Below are positions 1-8,636 of a stretch of DNA of 52,161 nucleotides, piece after piece; the stretch's first letter is position 1; every line of letters begins with the position of its first letter. The position numbers and the translations under genes are program-made. The notes under the pieces were generated by a model that saw only the letters and a list, made by a program, of their open reading frames with translations, searched no databases and was not told the origin of the DNA. This DNA comes from QHXQ01 sp036389375 (GTDB taxonomy: Bacteria; Acidobacteriota; Blastocatellia; Pyrinomonadales; Pyrinomonadaceae), in NCBI GenBank assembly GCA_036389375.1, contig DASVQA010000147.1:1-52161 (forward strand), read 5' to 3'.

Positions 1-169
1 GCGGCTTAATCTGACCGAAGCATCATTCTGACGCGTCACGTTGACGATGAAGCGCGCGCCCGCGCAATCGGCTCTGCGCGCTGTTTATGCGTAATTACTC
101 GTGTTTGATTGCAAGCAGGCGGCGCGGCGCGGCGGTATGCGTTGCGGCACAAGCTTTGTTAATGAAGTT

Positions 170-232
170 GGCGCGGCCATGAAGCGTTATGCGCTTCGCG
201 GGCCTTCCGCACGAGGCCCGCACGGCCGCGCC
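170..232. other. Branched inverted repeat (three-way-junction fold)
   Basis: A perfect 9-bp outer stem (ggcgcggcc at 170-178 with ggccgcgcc at 224-232) encloses two perfect 6-bp hairpins: gaagcg 181-186 with cgcttc 192-197, and gggcct 200-205 with aggccc 214-219. A TTGACA hexamer follows at 235-240 but has no convincing -10 partner. It could be the 3' end of an RNA whose body lies partly outside the window, or a DNA palindrome. No T-run follows, so it is not an ordinary terminator. Confidence 0.45.
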
Positions 233-240
233 CTTTGACA

Positions 241-254
241 GCCTCTTAAGAGGC
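241..254. repeat. 14-bp perfect palindrome
   Basis: gcctcttaagaggc reads identically on both strands and sits immediately after the branched repeat at 170-232. It could be an operator half-site pair. No cognate regulator can be named. Confidence 0.4.
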
Positions 255-349
255 GCAGACTGAAAAGAGTACCGTCGCCCGGTCGGACGCGGGAAGAGTT
301 CTCACCCTGCTCCAGCGAGTGAGTGCCACACGCTCGCTGCTTGCCCCCA

Positions 350-413
350 GTCGTCGCCGGCAACGAGGGCCGATTTGCTCCCGGCCCTTATTTCCGGCGA
401 CGACCTTTTTTTT
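350..413 (+). terminator. Strong intrinsic terminator-like hairpin
   Basis: A perfect 11-bp outer stem (gtcgtcgccgg at 350-360 with ccggcgacgac at 394-404) encloses an inner GGGCC/GGCCC pairing and is followed by eight T residues (406-413). This is a textbook rho-independent terminator for plus-strand transcription. No plus-strand gene precedes it in the window, so it terminates either an unseen upstream transcript, a small RNA from about 240-413, or the leader of the c-di-GMP gene at 564 (attenuation). Confidence 0.75.
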
Positions 414-563
414 ATCAGCCCGCACGGCGTAGGCGCAGAACAGCACGGCGCGCGGGCCACTGCTTAGGCGTGACACGTTCGCACATCAAAGTCGGGCCTG
501 TCGCGCGCACTTCGGATGTCGGGTTTTAGGGACAGACGCGAACGGCGCGCATAAAAGGCAAGG

Positions 564-3074
564 GTGAGCATGATCGATATGTCGGATTACAATCGCGCGG
601 CCGGAGCTTACTGGGGCGCGGTCGTGGGCGCAGGCGTACTCGCGTGCGCGTGGGGCCTCTTCGGTTGTCTCTCTTTCACGGGCGTGCAGGGCTTACAGTT
701 TCTCGCGCTCGCCAGCTTCGTCATTCTCTCGGCTGCTCTCCCCATTCGCATTCCCAACAATGCCGCCAGCCTCACGCTCGGCGACGCCTTCATCTTCCTC
801 GGCGCAATCGTGTTGGGCCCGCCCGCCGCCGTCCTGCTCGGCGCAATAGATTCGCTCTTAAGCTCGCTGCGCACGACGCGCCGCGCCACCAGTTGGCTCG
901 CCGCGCCTGCGACGATGTCTTTGACGACGCTCTTTTCGTCCGCGACCTTCTACGCCGTGCTCAATTTCTACGCGGGCATCAAGCGCCAACCCGTCGGGCT
1001 GACGGGGCTGACGTTCGACGAACTGCTCCTGCCGCTCGCCGTCATGGCGCTCGTGCAGTACGTGATGAACGGTCTGCTGGTCGCTACGCTCCTGGCTTTG
1101 AAGCGCCGCCGCTCGATCTGGAAATTCTGGCGCGACGGTTACGTCTGGACAGCCTGGACTTTCTTTGCCGCCGCCGTCGTAACTGCCCTGCTCTATCGTG
1201 CGGTGATGAGCTACGGTCTGCTCTACGTGCTGCTGAGCGTGCCCGTGATCGCCGCGACGTTTGCCACCTACCGCATCTATTTCGAGCGCGTGAACGAGAA
1301 GACGCGCGAGGCAGCGGAACTGGCGCGGCTGCATCTGGCGACGGTCGAAGCGCTGGCGACCGCCATTGACGCCAAAGATCAGACGACGCATTGCCACGTC
1401 CGCCGCGTGCAGCTTTACGCCGCCGGCATGGGGCGCGTGCTCTGCATGACGGACGCCGAGATCGAAGCTTTGCGCGCGGGCGCGCTCCTGCACGACATCG
1501 GCAAACTGGCCGTGCCCGATCACATCCTGAACAAGCCGGGCAAACTCACGCCCGCCGAGTTCGAGCGCATGAAGGTACACACGGTCGTCGGCGCGCAGAT
1601 TCTCGAACGCATCAATTTTCCGTATCCGGTCGTGCCGGCGGTGCGCCATCATCACGAACGCTGGGACGGCAAAGGTTACCCGGACGGTTTGCGCGGCGAC
1701 GAGATTCCGCTGACGGCGCGCGTGCTTGCCGTCGTTGATTGCTACGACTCGTTGCGCGAAGAACGCCCGTTCCGGCCGGGCAAGTCGCGCGCAGAAGCGA
1801 GCGCCGTGTTGCTCCGCGATGCGGGCACGCGCTTCGACCCGCACGTGGTCGAACTGTTCCGCAAGTACCTGCCGAAGTTCGAGGCGGAAGTGGCCGCGCG
1901 CGGTTTGGACGATCATCTCGCCGTCGAGGACGCGGGCAGTCGCATGCTGGTTGCGCCCGGCATCATGCGCCGCTATGAACCGACCGATGCGTCCGCGCCG
2001 CCCGCTTATCTCGACCAGATCAAGAACGCGCACCGCGAGGTCTATGCGCTCTACGAGATCGCGCGCACGTTCGGCTCGTCCTTAAATATCGCCGACCGCG
2101 CCCACGTGCTCGTGGACAAGGTCGGGCACGTCGTCCCTTACGACACGTGCGTCGTCTATCTATTCGACGAGTTGAAAAACTTCGCGCATGTGACACACGT
2201 GGCCGGGCGACACGCCGAAGTTTTGCGCGACCGCTGCGTTGCGCCGGGCGAAGGCGTGATCGGGTTCGTGCTTGCCAATCGTTGCCCCGTGAACGGCTTC
2301 GATCCGATGCTCGACTTCGCCGAGTTCGCGCTGCCGGAAGAGGAGCACTATCGCTCGATGGTGGCGCTGCCGCTGCTGAAAGACGAACGCCTGCTCGGCG
2401 TCATCGCCGTCTATTCAACCGCCTACGAGCCTTACACGGACGACCACGTGCGCCTGCTCGACATGGTCGCGCGGCTCGCCGCCGATGCCTTCGCCAACGC
2501 GCTGACGCACGCCGAAGCCGAGTCGAACGCCCTGACCGATCCGCTCACGGGGCTGCCGAACGCGCGCGCCCTGCACCTGCGCTTCAGCGAGGAAGAATCG
2601 CGTGCGCGGCGCACGAATCAAGCCTTTCAGGTCGTCATGCTCGATCTGGACGAGTTCAAACAGGTCAACGACACCTTCGGCCATCAGACCGGCGATCAGA
2701 TGTTGCGCGAGGTCGCGCGCGTGCTTCAGGCGCAACTGCGCGAGTACGATTTTTTGGCGCGCTACGCAGGCGATGAGTTTGTCGCCATCGTGCAGGAGTT
2801 GACGGACGAGCAGGCAGCAGACCTGCGCGAACGCATCGAACAGGCTATTGGTCGTCTGTCGTTACGCGTCCTGCCTGATAAGCACGCGCGCGTCGGCATC
2901 AGCGTCGGCGCGGCCCGCTTCGGCACAGATGGCGAGACCTTGAGCCACCTGCTCATCGCCGCCGACCAAGCTATGTACAACGTCAAAGCAGACCACCGGC
3001 AACAACGTCTCCCCAACACAGATACACCCGCCACACTTCCCATAAGTGATCTAACTTCCGCCGCGATAAACTGA
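564..3074 (+). CDS. Membrane HD-GYP / GAF / GGDEF c-di-GMP turnover protein
   Basis: The 836-residue protein has about seven hydrophobic segments (residues ~15-240), then an HD-GYP domain with HDIGK at ~310-314, HHE at ~362-364 and the GYP triplet at 371-373. A GAF-like domain (~500-660) and a GGDEF domain follow. The GGDEF active-site loop reads AGDEF (735-739), and an intact RxxD inhibitory site sits five residues before it (726-729). HD-GYP enzymes hydrolyse c-di-GMP and GGDEF enzymes make it, so this is a bifunctional or switchable membrane-bound regulator. Both catalytic motifs look competent. The start is GTG at 564 or ATG at 570; each has a purine-rich stretch about 5 nt upstream. Transcription may be controlled by the hairpin at 350-413. 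Confidence 0.92.
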   Translation: MSMIDMSDYNRAAGAYWGAVVGAGVLACAWGLFGCLSFTGVQGLQFLALASFVILSAALPIRIPNNAASLTLGDAFIFLGAIVLGPPAAVLLGAIDSLLSSLRTTRRATSWLAAPATMSLTTLFSSATFYAVLNFYAGIKRQPVGLTGLTFDELLLPLAVMALVQYVMNGLLVATLLALKRRRSIWKFWRDGYVWTAWTFFAAAVVTALLYRAVMSYGLLYVLLSVPVIAATFATYRIYFERVNEKTREAAELARLHLATVEALATAIDAKDQTTHCHVRRVQLYAAGMGRVLCMTDAEIEALRAGALLHDIGKLAVPDHILNKPGKLTPAEFERMKVHTVVGAQILERINFPYPVVPAVRHHHERWDGKGYPDGLRGDEIPLTARVLAVVDCYDSLREERPFRPGKSRAEASAVLLRDAGTRFDPHVVELFRKYLPKFEAEVAARGLDDHLAVEDAGSRMLVAPGIMRRYEPTDASAPPAYLDQIKNAHREVYALYEIARTFGSSLNIADRAHVLVDKVGHVVPYDTCVVYLFDELKNFAHVTHVAGRHAEVLRDRCVAPGEGVIGFVLANRCPVNGFDPMLDFAEFALPEEEHYRSMVALPLLKDERLLGVIAVYSTAYEPYTDDHVRLLDMVARLAADAFANALTHAEAESNALTDPLTGLPNARALHLRFSEEESRARRTNQAFQVVMLDLDEFKQVNDTFGHQTGDQMLREVARVLQAQLREYDFLARYAGDEFVAIVQELTDEQAADLRERIEQAIGRLSLRVLPDKHARVGISVGAARFGTDGETLSHLLIAADQAMYNVKADHRQQRLPNTDTPATLPISDLTSAAIN

Positions 3075-3075
3075 G

Positions 3076-3170
3076 GAAGGTAGTCAGCCGCCAGCAGTCA
3101 GCAGTCAGTAGCCGGTAGCAGAGCCTATGCTTTTCTACTGGCTACTGACTGCTGGCTACTGACTACCTTC
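3076..3170. repeat. Heptamer-repeat hairpin (CAGTCAG/TAGTCAG type)
   Basis: The left arm 3076-3118 and right arm 3135-3170 are near-perfect inverted copies, differing by one extra heptamer (cagtcag) in the left arm and a few substitutions. The loop is about 16 nt. The element begins one base after the stop codon of the c-di-GMP gene. It belongs to the family also seen at 20557-20630 and, with other heptamers, elsewhere in this window. Confidence 0.85.
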
Positions 3171-3309
3171 TTGACTTTCTCGCGCGCATCGCTTTCAATC
3201 AAAAAGAGGCGTGTGCGCGGCGTCGGCTCGGGCCATCGCACGTGCGCTACGCTCAAGCGGTCGCCGGAGTCCAAAAGCGCACACGAGCGCGTCCTGCCCC
3301 AAGTTCCCG

Positions 3310-5412
3310 ATGCGGAAAGCTCTACGAATCGAAGATATGCCTGCTGCTGCCGACCATGAGTCGGGCCAGATCGCCACGCTGCTCGTCGTAGACGGCGACG
3401 AACACGACCGCGCGGCCGTCTGCCGCACGCTCGAAGCGGGGCCGTATCGCGTGCTGAGCGCGGCGGACGCGCCGACGGCGCTCAGGCTGCTGCACGCGGC
3501 GCGCTGCGATCTGATCCTGCTGGCGAGCGAGATGCCGGGCGTGGACGGGCTCGCCCTGTGCCGTGTGCTGCGCGCGCAGGCGGCGACGAAGCGGTTGCCG
3601 ATTATCGTGCTTGCCGGGCGCGACGAAGAAGATTTGGAAGTGAACGCCTTCGCGGCGGGCGCGGACGATCTGGTCGTCAAACCGGCGGCGGGACGTGAAC
3701 TGCTGTCGCGCGTGAGCGCGCATCTGGATGCAGCGCGGCGCGAGCGTGCGCTGGCGGGCAGCAACCGCGAGTTGTCGTTTCTCGCAGATTTGGGGCGCGG
3801 CTTGCTCGTTGCGCTTGAGCCGCTGCAAGTCGTGCGGCGCGTTGCGGGCGCGACCTACGAGGCCGCGAACGCGGCGCTCTGCGCGGCCGTTGTCGAGACG
3901 GGCGTTGACGAAGCGGATGCGGGCGGGGCGCACGCACTCGTCGGCTGCGTGTTCGACCGCGAGGGCAGCGCCGAGGATGCGGCCCTTGTGGACACGCGCC
4001 GGCTGCGTCGTTGGTTGCAGACGAAGCCGTCGGCGGCCGTTATGTTCACCGCGCGCGCCGACTTTTTCCTGCTTGATGCGAAGCACCGTGCGGAGTACGT
4101 CGCGCCTTTGCGGTTCGCGGGCCAGTCGCTCGGTGCGCTCGTCGTCGCGTTCGACGCGGCGGCCGACTGCGGCGAGACCGAAGCGCGTTTGATTGATGCG
4201 GCGGCGCAGCAGGCGGCGCTGGCCACGCACATCTCTTCTTTGTACGCGGCGGCGCGAGCTTCGAGCGTCAGTCTGGCGCGCGAGGTTGAGCGGCGCACGG
4301 CCGAAGCCGAAGCGCAGCGCCGTTTCACCGAGGCGATCATTGATAGTCTGCCGGTTTCGCTCTATGCGGTTGATCGCGCGCACCGGATCGTGGCGTGGAA
4401 TCGCAACCGCGAACTTGGCGGGCAGGGCATCCCGCGCGAGCGCGTGCTGGGTCAGAACATCTTCGACGTGCTGACGCGCCAGCCGCGCGCCACCCTTGAA
4501 CGCGAGTTTGCGCGCGCCTTCGAGACGGCGCAGATCGAACGCATCGAACAGGAGAGCACCGACACCGACGGGCACACGCGCCACTGGCTCGTCAGCAAAA
4601 TCCCGATGCGCGCCGACGGCGCGGCCGTCTCGCACGTCATCACGGTCGGCGAAGACATCACGCCGCGCGTCGAAGCGAACCGCGCGGTGGCGCGCACGGA
4701 AAAATTGGCCGCCGTCGGCCGGCTCGCGGCCGGCGTCGTACACGAGATCAACAATCCGCTCGCCACCATCGCCGCGTGCGCGGAGGCTTTGGAGACGCGC
4801 GCGAACGAGGGCGCATTCGGCGACTCGAAAGAGGTGGCCGATCTGCGCGAATACCTCGCGCTGATTCGCGGCGAGGCGTTTCGCTGCAAGCAGATCACGA
4901 ACGGCCTGCTGGACTTTAGTCGCAATCGCGCGGGCGAGCCTGCGCCCGTGTCGCTGACCGAGGTGGTCAAGGCGGCGGCGCGGCTGCTGCGCCATCAGCG
5001 CCGTGCGCGCAACGTCGAGTTTGCGGTCGAGGTCGCGGATGATCTGGCGGCGGTCGCGGGCGACGCGGGCCAGTTGCAACAGGTCGTGATCATCCTCGCC
5101 GAGAACGCGATTGACGCGATGCCGCAGGGCGGCACACTAACTTTGCGCACGTACAACGAAGGCGGCGGCGTGCGTTTGCAGGTGCGCGATACGGGCGTCG
5201 GCATCGCGCAGGGGAACGTGGCGAAGATTTTCGATCCGTTCTTCACGACCAAAGAGGTCGGGCGCGGCACGGGCCTCGGCCTCGCCGTCTGTTATGGTAT
5301 TGTGACGGAACACGGCGGGCACATCACGGTTGATTCGGCCGTCGGTCATGGGACGACGTTTACTGTATCCTTGCCCGCCCTGAGCGAGCGCCAAGAGAGG
5401 GAGCACGACTGA
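3310..5412 (+). CDS. Hybrid sensor histidine kinase with degenerate receiver domain
   Basis: Domains in order are an N-terminal receiver-like fold (~15-130), a GAF-like domain (~150-330), a coiled linker, a PAS domain (~345-460) and a full kinase core. The core has an H-box with VHEINNPL, an N-box with ENAIDAMPQGG, DTGVGI, and FDPFFTTK followed by GTGLGL. The receiver lacks the phosphoacceptor: where LLD is expected the protein has LLAS (Ala72, codon 3523-3525), and the acidic pocket reads DGD. The lysine of VVKPA remains. It therefore looks like a pseudo-receiver used for binding rather than phosphotransfer. No membrane segment is visible, so it is probably cytosolic. The next gene, an NtrC-type regulator, starts 2 nt after its stop and is the likely partner. 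The start is uncertain: GTG 3211, ATG 3310 or ATG 3337 are possible. Confidence 0.88.
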   Translation: MRKALRIEDMPAAADHESGQIATLLVVDGDEHDRAAVCRTLEAGPYRVLSAADAPTALRLLHAARCDLILLASEMPGVDGLALCRVLRAQAATKRLPIIVLAGRDEEDLEVNAFAAGADDLVVKPAAGRELLSRVSAHLDAARRERALAGSNRELSFLADLGRGLLVALEPLQVVRRVAGATYEAANAALCAAVVETGVDEADAGGAHALVGCVFDREGSAEDAALVDTRRLRRWLQTKPSAAVMFTARADFFLLDAKHRAEYVAPLRFAGQSLGALVVAFDAAADCGETEARLIDAAAQQAALATHISSLYAAARASSVSLAREVERRTAEAEAQRRFTEAIIDSLPVSLYAVDRAHRIVAWNRNRELGGQGIPRERVLGQNIFDVLTRQPRATLEREFARAFETAQIERIEQESTDTDGHTRHWLVSKIPMRADGAAVSHVITVGEDITPRVEANRAVARTEKLAAVGRLAAGVVHEINNPLATIAACAEALETRANEGAFGDSKEVADLREYLALIRGEAFRCKQITNGLLDFSRNRAGEPAPVSLTEVVKAAARLLRHQRRARNVEFAVEVADDLAAVAGDAGQLQQVVIILAENAIDAMPQGGTLTLRTYNEGGGVRLQVRDTGVGIAQGNVAKIFDPFFTTKEVGRGTGLGLAVCYGIVTEHGGHITVDSAVGHGTTFTVSLPALSERQEREHD

Positions 5413-5413
5413 G

Positions 5414-6814
5414 TTGAGCACACCGCAGCCGACGAGAATCATAGTTGTCGAAGACGAAGCGAACCTGCGGCTCGTCCTGCAAAAGGAGTTGGAGCGCGCG
5501 GGCTACGACGTGCGCGTTGCGTCCGACGGCGAGGCCGCGCAAAAGCTGTTGGAAGAGTCGAACGTGGACGTGATGCTCTGCGACATCAACATGCCGCGCA
5601 TGGACGGCATGGAACTGCTGCGCCGCGTACACCAACGCCCGAACCCGCCCGAAGTGATCATGCTCACGGGCCACGCCACCGTCGAGACCGCCATCGAAGC
5701 GATGAAACTCGGCGCTTACGATTATCTCTCGAAGCCTTATCACATCACGGAACTCGACGCGCTCGTCAAACAGGCGGCCGAGAAGCGCCGTCTGCGCGTG
5801 GACAATCAACGCCTGCGCGCGCAGATCGCACGCCAGTCGGACGGGCCCGAGATCGTGTTCGACTCGGCAGCGATGCGCGAAGCGATGCGGCTGGTTGAAC
5901 GCGTCGCGCCCTCGGAAGCATCTGTTTTGATCACGGGCGAGTCGGGCACGGGCAAGGAGTTGATCGCGCACGCGATTCATCGTCTGTCCGAGCGGCGCGA
6001 CGGCTCGTTCATCGATCTGAACTGCGCCGCGTTCACCGAATCGCTGTTGGAGTCGGAATTGTTCGGGCACGAGGCGGGCGCGTTCTCCGGCGCGAAGGCG
6101 CGCAAACTCGGTCTGTTTGAACTCGCGGACAACGGCACGCTCTTTCTGGACGAGGTGACGGAACTGCCGGCGCAGTTGCAGTCGAAACTGCTGCGCGCGA
6201 TTGAGACGCGCTCGTTCTATCGCGTCGGCGCGGTGCGCAAGGTGCAGGTGAACGTCCGCATCGTCGCCGCGACAAACCGCGACGTGAGTCAAGCCGTCAA
6301 CGATGGTTCGTTTCGCGCCGACCTGCTCTATCGCATCAACGGCTTTCAGATCAGTCTGGCCCCGCTGCGCGAACGCACCGAAGACATCGAGCCACTCACG
6401 CGCTACCTGCTCAAGCAACTCGGCGGCCCGCACCCGCCAGAGATCACGCCCGAAGCGTTGGACGCCCTGCGCCGCTATGATTGGCCCGGCAACGTGCGCC
6501 AACTGCGCAACTGCCTCGAACGCGGCGTGCTGCTCGCCAACGACGGGCGCATCACGGTCAACGAACTCTCACCCGAAATCCTGCAACCGGCGGGCGTGTC
6601 GGCGGCTGCGCCGGCTGCGGCTGTGGTTGCCAACGCAACCGCCGCCACCGAACAGGGCGGCGTACCACCGCTGCGCGAGGTCGAGCGCCAGCAGATTCTC
6701 GCCGCGTTAGAGCAGACCAACTGGCATCGCGGCAAAACGGCCGAACTCCTCGGCATCTCACCTTCCACGCTCTACCGGCGCTTGCGCGATTACAACCTGA
6801 CGCGCCGACACTAA
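5414..6814 (+). CDS. NtrC-family sigma-54-dependent response regulator
   Basis: The 466-residue protein has an intact receiver (acidic VEDE, phosphoacceptor Asp57, Thr85, Lys107), an AAA+ domain with Walker A GESGTGK (175-181) and Walker B LFLDEV, and a C-terminal Fis-type helix-turn-helix ending near the last residue. It should bind upstream sites and activate sigma-54 promoters when phosphorylated by the adjacent kinase. The sigma-54 contact loop reads GAFSGA (222-227) instead of GAFTGA, with Ser225 replacing the usual threonine. The start is TTG at 5414 with agagggag about 10 nt upstream, inside the kinase coding end. This spacing implies translational coupling with the kinase. Confidence 0.93.
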   Translation: MSTPQPTRIIVVEDEANLRLVLQKELERAGYDVRVASDGEAAQKLLEESNVDVMLCDINMPRMDGMELLRRVHQRPNPPEVIMLTGHATVETAIEAMKLGAYDYLSKPYHITELDALVKQAAEKRRLRVDNQRLRAQIARQSDGPEIVFDSAAMREAMRLVERVAPSEASVLITGESGTGKELIAHAIHRLSERRDGSFIDLNCAAFTESLLESELFGHEAGAFSGAKARKLGLFELADNGTLFLDEVTELPAQLQSKLLRAIETRSFYRVGAVRKVQVNVRIVAATNRDVSQAVNDGSFRADLLYRINGFQISLAPLRERTEDIEPLTRYLLKQLGGPHPPEITPEALDALRRYDWPGNVRQLRNCLERGVLLANDGRITVNELSPEILQPAGVSAAAPAAAVVANATAATEQGGVPPLREVERQQILAALEQTNWHRGKTAELLGISPSTLYRRLRDYNLTRRH

Positions 6815-6827
6815 GCAAGCATAAAAC

Positions 6828-6858
6828 TGTAGGGGCAGAGCCAAGCCCTGCCCCTACA
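6828..6858. terminator. GTAGGGGC-type hairpin after the regulator gene
   Basis: A perfect 11-bp stem (tgtaggggcag 6828-6838 with ctgcccctaca 6848-6858) with a 9-nt loop lies 14 nt after the stop of the NtrC-type gene. No long T-run follows. It may act as a weak terminator or be one of the interspersed palindromes of this genome. Confidence 0.6.
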
Positions 6859-6915
6859 TATCTATTCAGCATCGCGCCTGACCGCTTCAAACTCGCCGGC
6901 TCGCCCTCAATGTCA

Positions 6916-7215
6916 TCACCTTTGCCCGCCGTGCCCGTCGTTGACATGACGTTCAATGACGCCGATCAGCGCGTTGATGCGTTCATCCGTCTCCGACATC
7001 TGCTTATTGGTAGCGGCCTGCGCTTCACGCAACGCATCAATCTCGCCCTCGTGCGTCTCAGTAATGGCGAGCAGCGCGCGCACGCTGGTCTCGGTGCGCT
7101 CCCATCTTTCTTCGGCGCGCCGCTGCACGTCAACTAAAGCGTCAACCTTGCTGGCAAGTTGCGCGTGCTGTTCGAGAATAAATTGCATCGCGCCTTCAAG
7201 CCCTTCGTTAGTCAT
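6916..7215 (-). CDS. Small coiled-coil protein of unknown function
   Basis: This 99-residue protein is almost entirely predicted helix, rich in Glu, Ala and Gln with heptad-like spacing of hydrophobic residues (roughly 10-90), and has no membrane segment or signal peptide. I do not recognise a named family. It starts 14 nt after the end of the TPR gene on the same strand, so the two are probably co-transcribed. The ATG at 7215 is the only reasonable start. Confidence 0.6.
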   Translation of the reverse strand: MTNEGLEGAMQFILEQHAQLASKVDALVDVQRRAEERWERTETSVRALLAITETHEGEIDALREAQAATNKQMSETDERINALIGVIERHVNDGHGGQR

Positions 7216-7229
7216 CTTAAATCGCCCTG

Positions 7230-8441
7230 CTAGACACTTGATGATGATGTCGCGCCGTCGGCGCGTTTGTTGTCGGGCATCTTTTCGAGCAGGCGGCGTG
7301 CGTCCTCGGCCTTGCCGGGCTGGCCCGTGCGGACATAGAGGTTGATGAGGCGGCGCAGGACTTCCGCGCTGGCCGGGTCGAGGCGGCGCGCGGTCTCAAA
7401 TTGTTTGATCGCATCCAGATCGCGCCCGGCGTTTTCCAGCAACGCGCCCGTCTGCACGCGCGCATAGAACTCGCCGCCCGCCCGCGCAAACTGTTTATAG
7501 GCGTCGTCGAACTTGTTCAACCGGCCGTAGACGAGCGCTAGGTTATTGGCGATCTGGCGGTTCGACGGGTCGAGCCGCGCGGCCGATTTGAGCCGCGCGA
7601 GCGCCTGCGCGTAGCGGTCGGACAGATAGAGCGAGTAGCCAAGATTGTTGAGCGTGGCTGCGTCGGCGGGTGCGGCGATGAGCGCGCGTTCGTAGGCGTC
7701 CTGCGCCTGCTGGTGTTGACCGAGCCGGTCGTAGGCCAGCCCGAGCAGGTTGTTGGCCGCGATGAGATCGGGGCCGGTGATGGCGGCGACCGAGAGTTGC
7801 GCGATGGCCTCGTTGGTGTTGCCGCGTTCAAGCAGCGCGCGCCCCTGCGAGAGCGGATCGCGCGCGACGCCTTCCACCAACGGCGTGAACTGATTCGGCT
7901 GTTGCGGCGACGCAGGCGCGGCCGGCGTGGTCGGCGCGGGGCGCTCGGTGAATGAAGGCGTGTTGCCGCCGGCAATCTCAGGGCGTACTTGCGTCGCCGT
8001 GCGTGCGCGCTGCTGTGCGTCGGCGCTCGCGTTTGTCTGTGTCGTATTTGCGATCACGCGCTCCGGCGTGGGCGCGGACTCCGGTTGTGGTGCGCGGGCG
8101 ACTTGCGGCTGCTCGGCGGCTGCGGGTGCGCGCCGCGCGGTCGCATCTTTTTTGCTGCCGCTGAACAGGCGGGCCAGCGCGCGGAACGGCGCGGCCAGCA
8201 CGCGCAGGAAAACGTTCTCGTGTTTCTTTGCGGGCGCGGCCTGCTGCGCAGGCAGCGGGGCAAGGGTCACGTCTGCGCTCGCGGCCCTGGTCGCGCGCAC
8301 GCCGTCGGGTTGCCACTCGGCACTGATTGACGCACAAGCGTTGGCCCCGTCGTTGTCGAAGTTGGCACGACCGGGCGCTGTAGCCAGACAGAAGACCAGC
8401 GCGCACGCCAGCACGGATGGGACGATTCTCAGCAGACGCAT
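7230..8441 (-). CDS. Secreted tetratricopeptide-repeat protein
   Basis: The 403-residue protein begins with a clear signal peptide (basic start, hydrophobic core to about residue 26). A low-complexity Ala/Pro/Gln-rich linker (~50-200) follows, then several TPR units (~205-385) recognisable by repeated Gly/Tyr/Ala pairs such as ALLERGNTNEAI, LLGLAYDRLG and LGYSLYLSDRY. TPR arrays are protein-binding scaffolds, so it probably works in the periplasm or outer membrane. The partner is unknown. Confidence 0.82.
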   Translation of the reverse strand: MRLLRIVPSVLACALVFCLATAPGRANFDNDGANACASISAEWQPDGVRATRAASADVTLAPLPAQQAAPAKKHENVFLRVLAAPFRALARLFSGSKKDATARRAPAAAEQPQVARAPQPESAPTPERVIANTTQTNASADAQQRARTATQVRPEIAGGNTPSFTERPAPTTPAAPASPQQPNQFTPLVEGVARDPLSQGRALLERGNTNEAIAQLSVAAITGPDLIAANNLLGLAYDRLGQHQQAQDAYERALIAAPADAATLNNLGYSLYLSDRYAQALARLKSAARLDPSNRQIANNLALVYGRLNKFDDAYKQFARAGGEFYARVQTGALLENAGRDLDAIKQFETARRLDPASAEVLRRLINLYVRTGQPGKAEDARRLLEKMPDNKRADGATSSSSV

Positions 8442-8562
8442 GATCTTGCTCCTTTATGTTTCGCGCAGCAGGCGGACACGGACAAGTAGATTGTAGAGCG
8501 CGGTGCGGCGGCAGGTCAAAAGGCATGATGATGGCGCGCTGGCGCGAGGCCGGCCAATAACG

Positions 8563-8604
8563 AAGCACCGGCGCGCGGCCGAGTGGCCAAGCGCGCCGGT
8601 GCTT
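8563..8604. terminator. Hairpin between the PEP-CTERM and TPR genes
   Basis: A perfect 13-bp stem (aagcaccggcgcg 8563-8575 with cgcgccggtgctt 8592-8604) has a 16-nt loop. It lies 32 nt past the end of the minus-strand PEP-CTERM gene and upstream of the TPR gene start, so it most likely ends the PEP-CTERM transcript. The trailing T-run on the minus side is poor, while on the plus side it is TTTT. Confidence 0.65.
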
Positions 8605-8636
8605 TTCATGAACAGGAGAAACGACAGGCTGATGGC

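Larger units (their letters stand above)
1..563. other. Noncoding leader region before the first gene
   Basis: I see no gene I can support in this stretch. Short open frames at 246-476 (minus) and 323-529 (plus) run through a strong hairpin and have no recognisable protein character. The stretch holds a branched inverted repeat (170-232), a short palindrome (241-254) and a terminator-like hairpin (350-413). The gene at 564 follows with a purine-rich stretch just before it. Confidence 0.6.

Noticed and set aside
235..240. TTGACA -35-like hexamer
   Set aside because: No reasonable -10 hexamer 16-18 nt downstream.
246..529. Short open frames (76 aa minus, 68 aa plus) in the leader
   Set aside because: They read through a strong terminator hairpin, overlap each other and have random Arg-rich composition.
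1761..1772. gaacgcccgttc palindrome resembling the PaaR operator core
   Set aside because: Lies inside a conserved coding region and lacks the outer C and G of the consensus; likely coincidence.
858..2033. 391-aa minus-strand open frame opposite the c-di-GMP gene
   Set aside because: Arg/His/Ala-rich with no domain; it is the shadow of the well-supported HD-GYP/GGDEF gene in high-GC DNA.
3322..5079. 585-aa minus-strand open frame opposite the histidine kinase gene
   Set aside because: Arginine-rich shadow frame; the plus-strand frame has complete kinase motifs.
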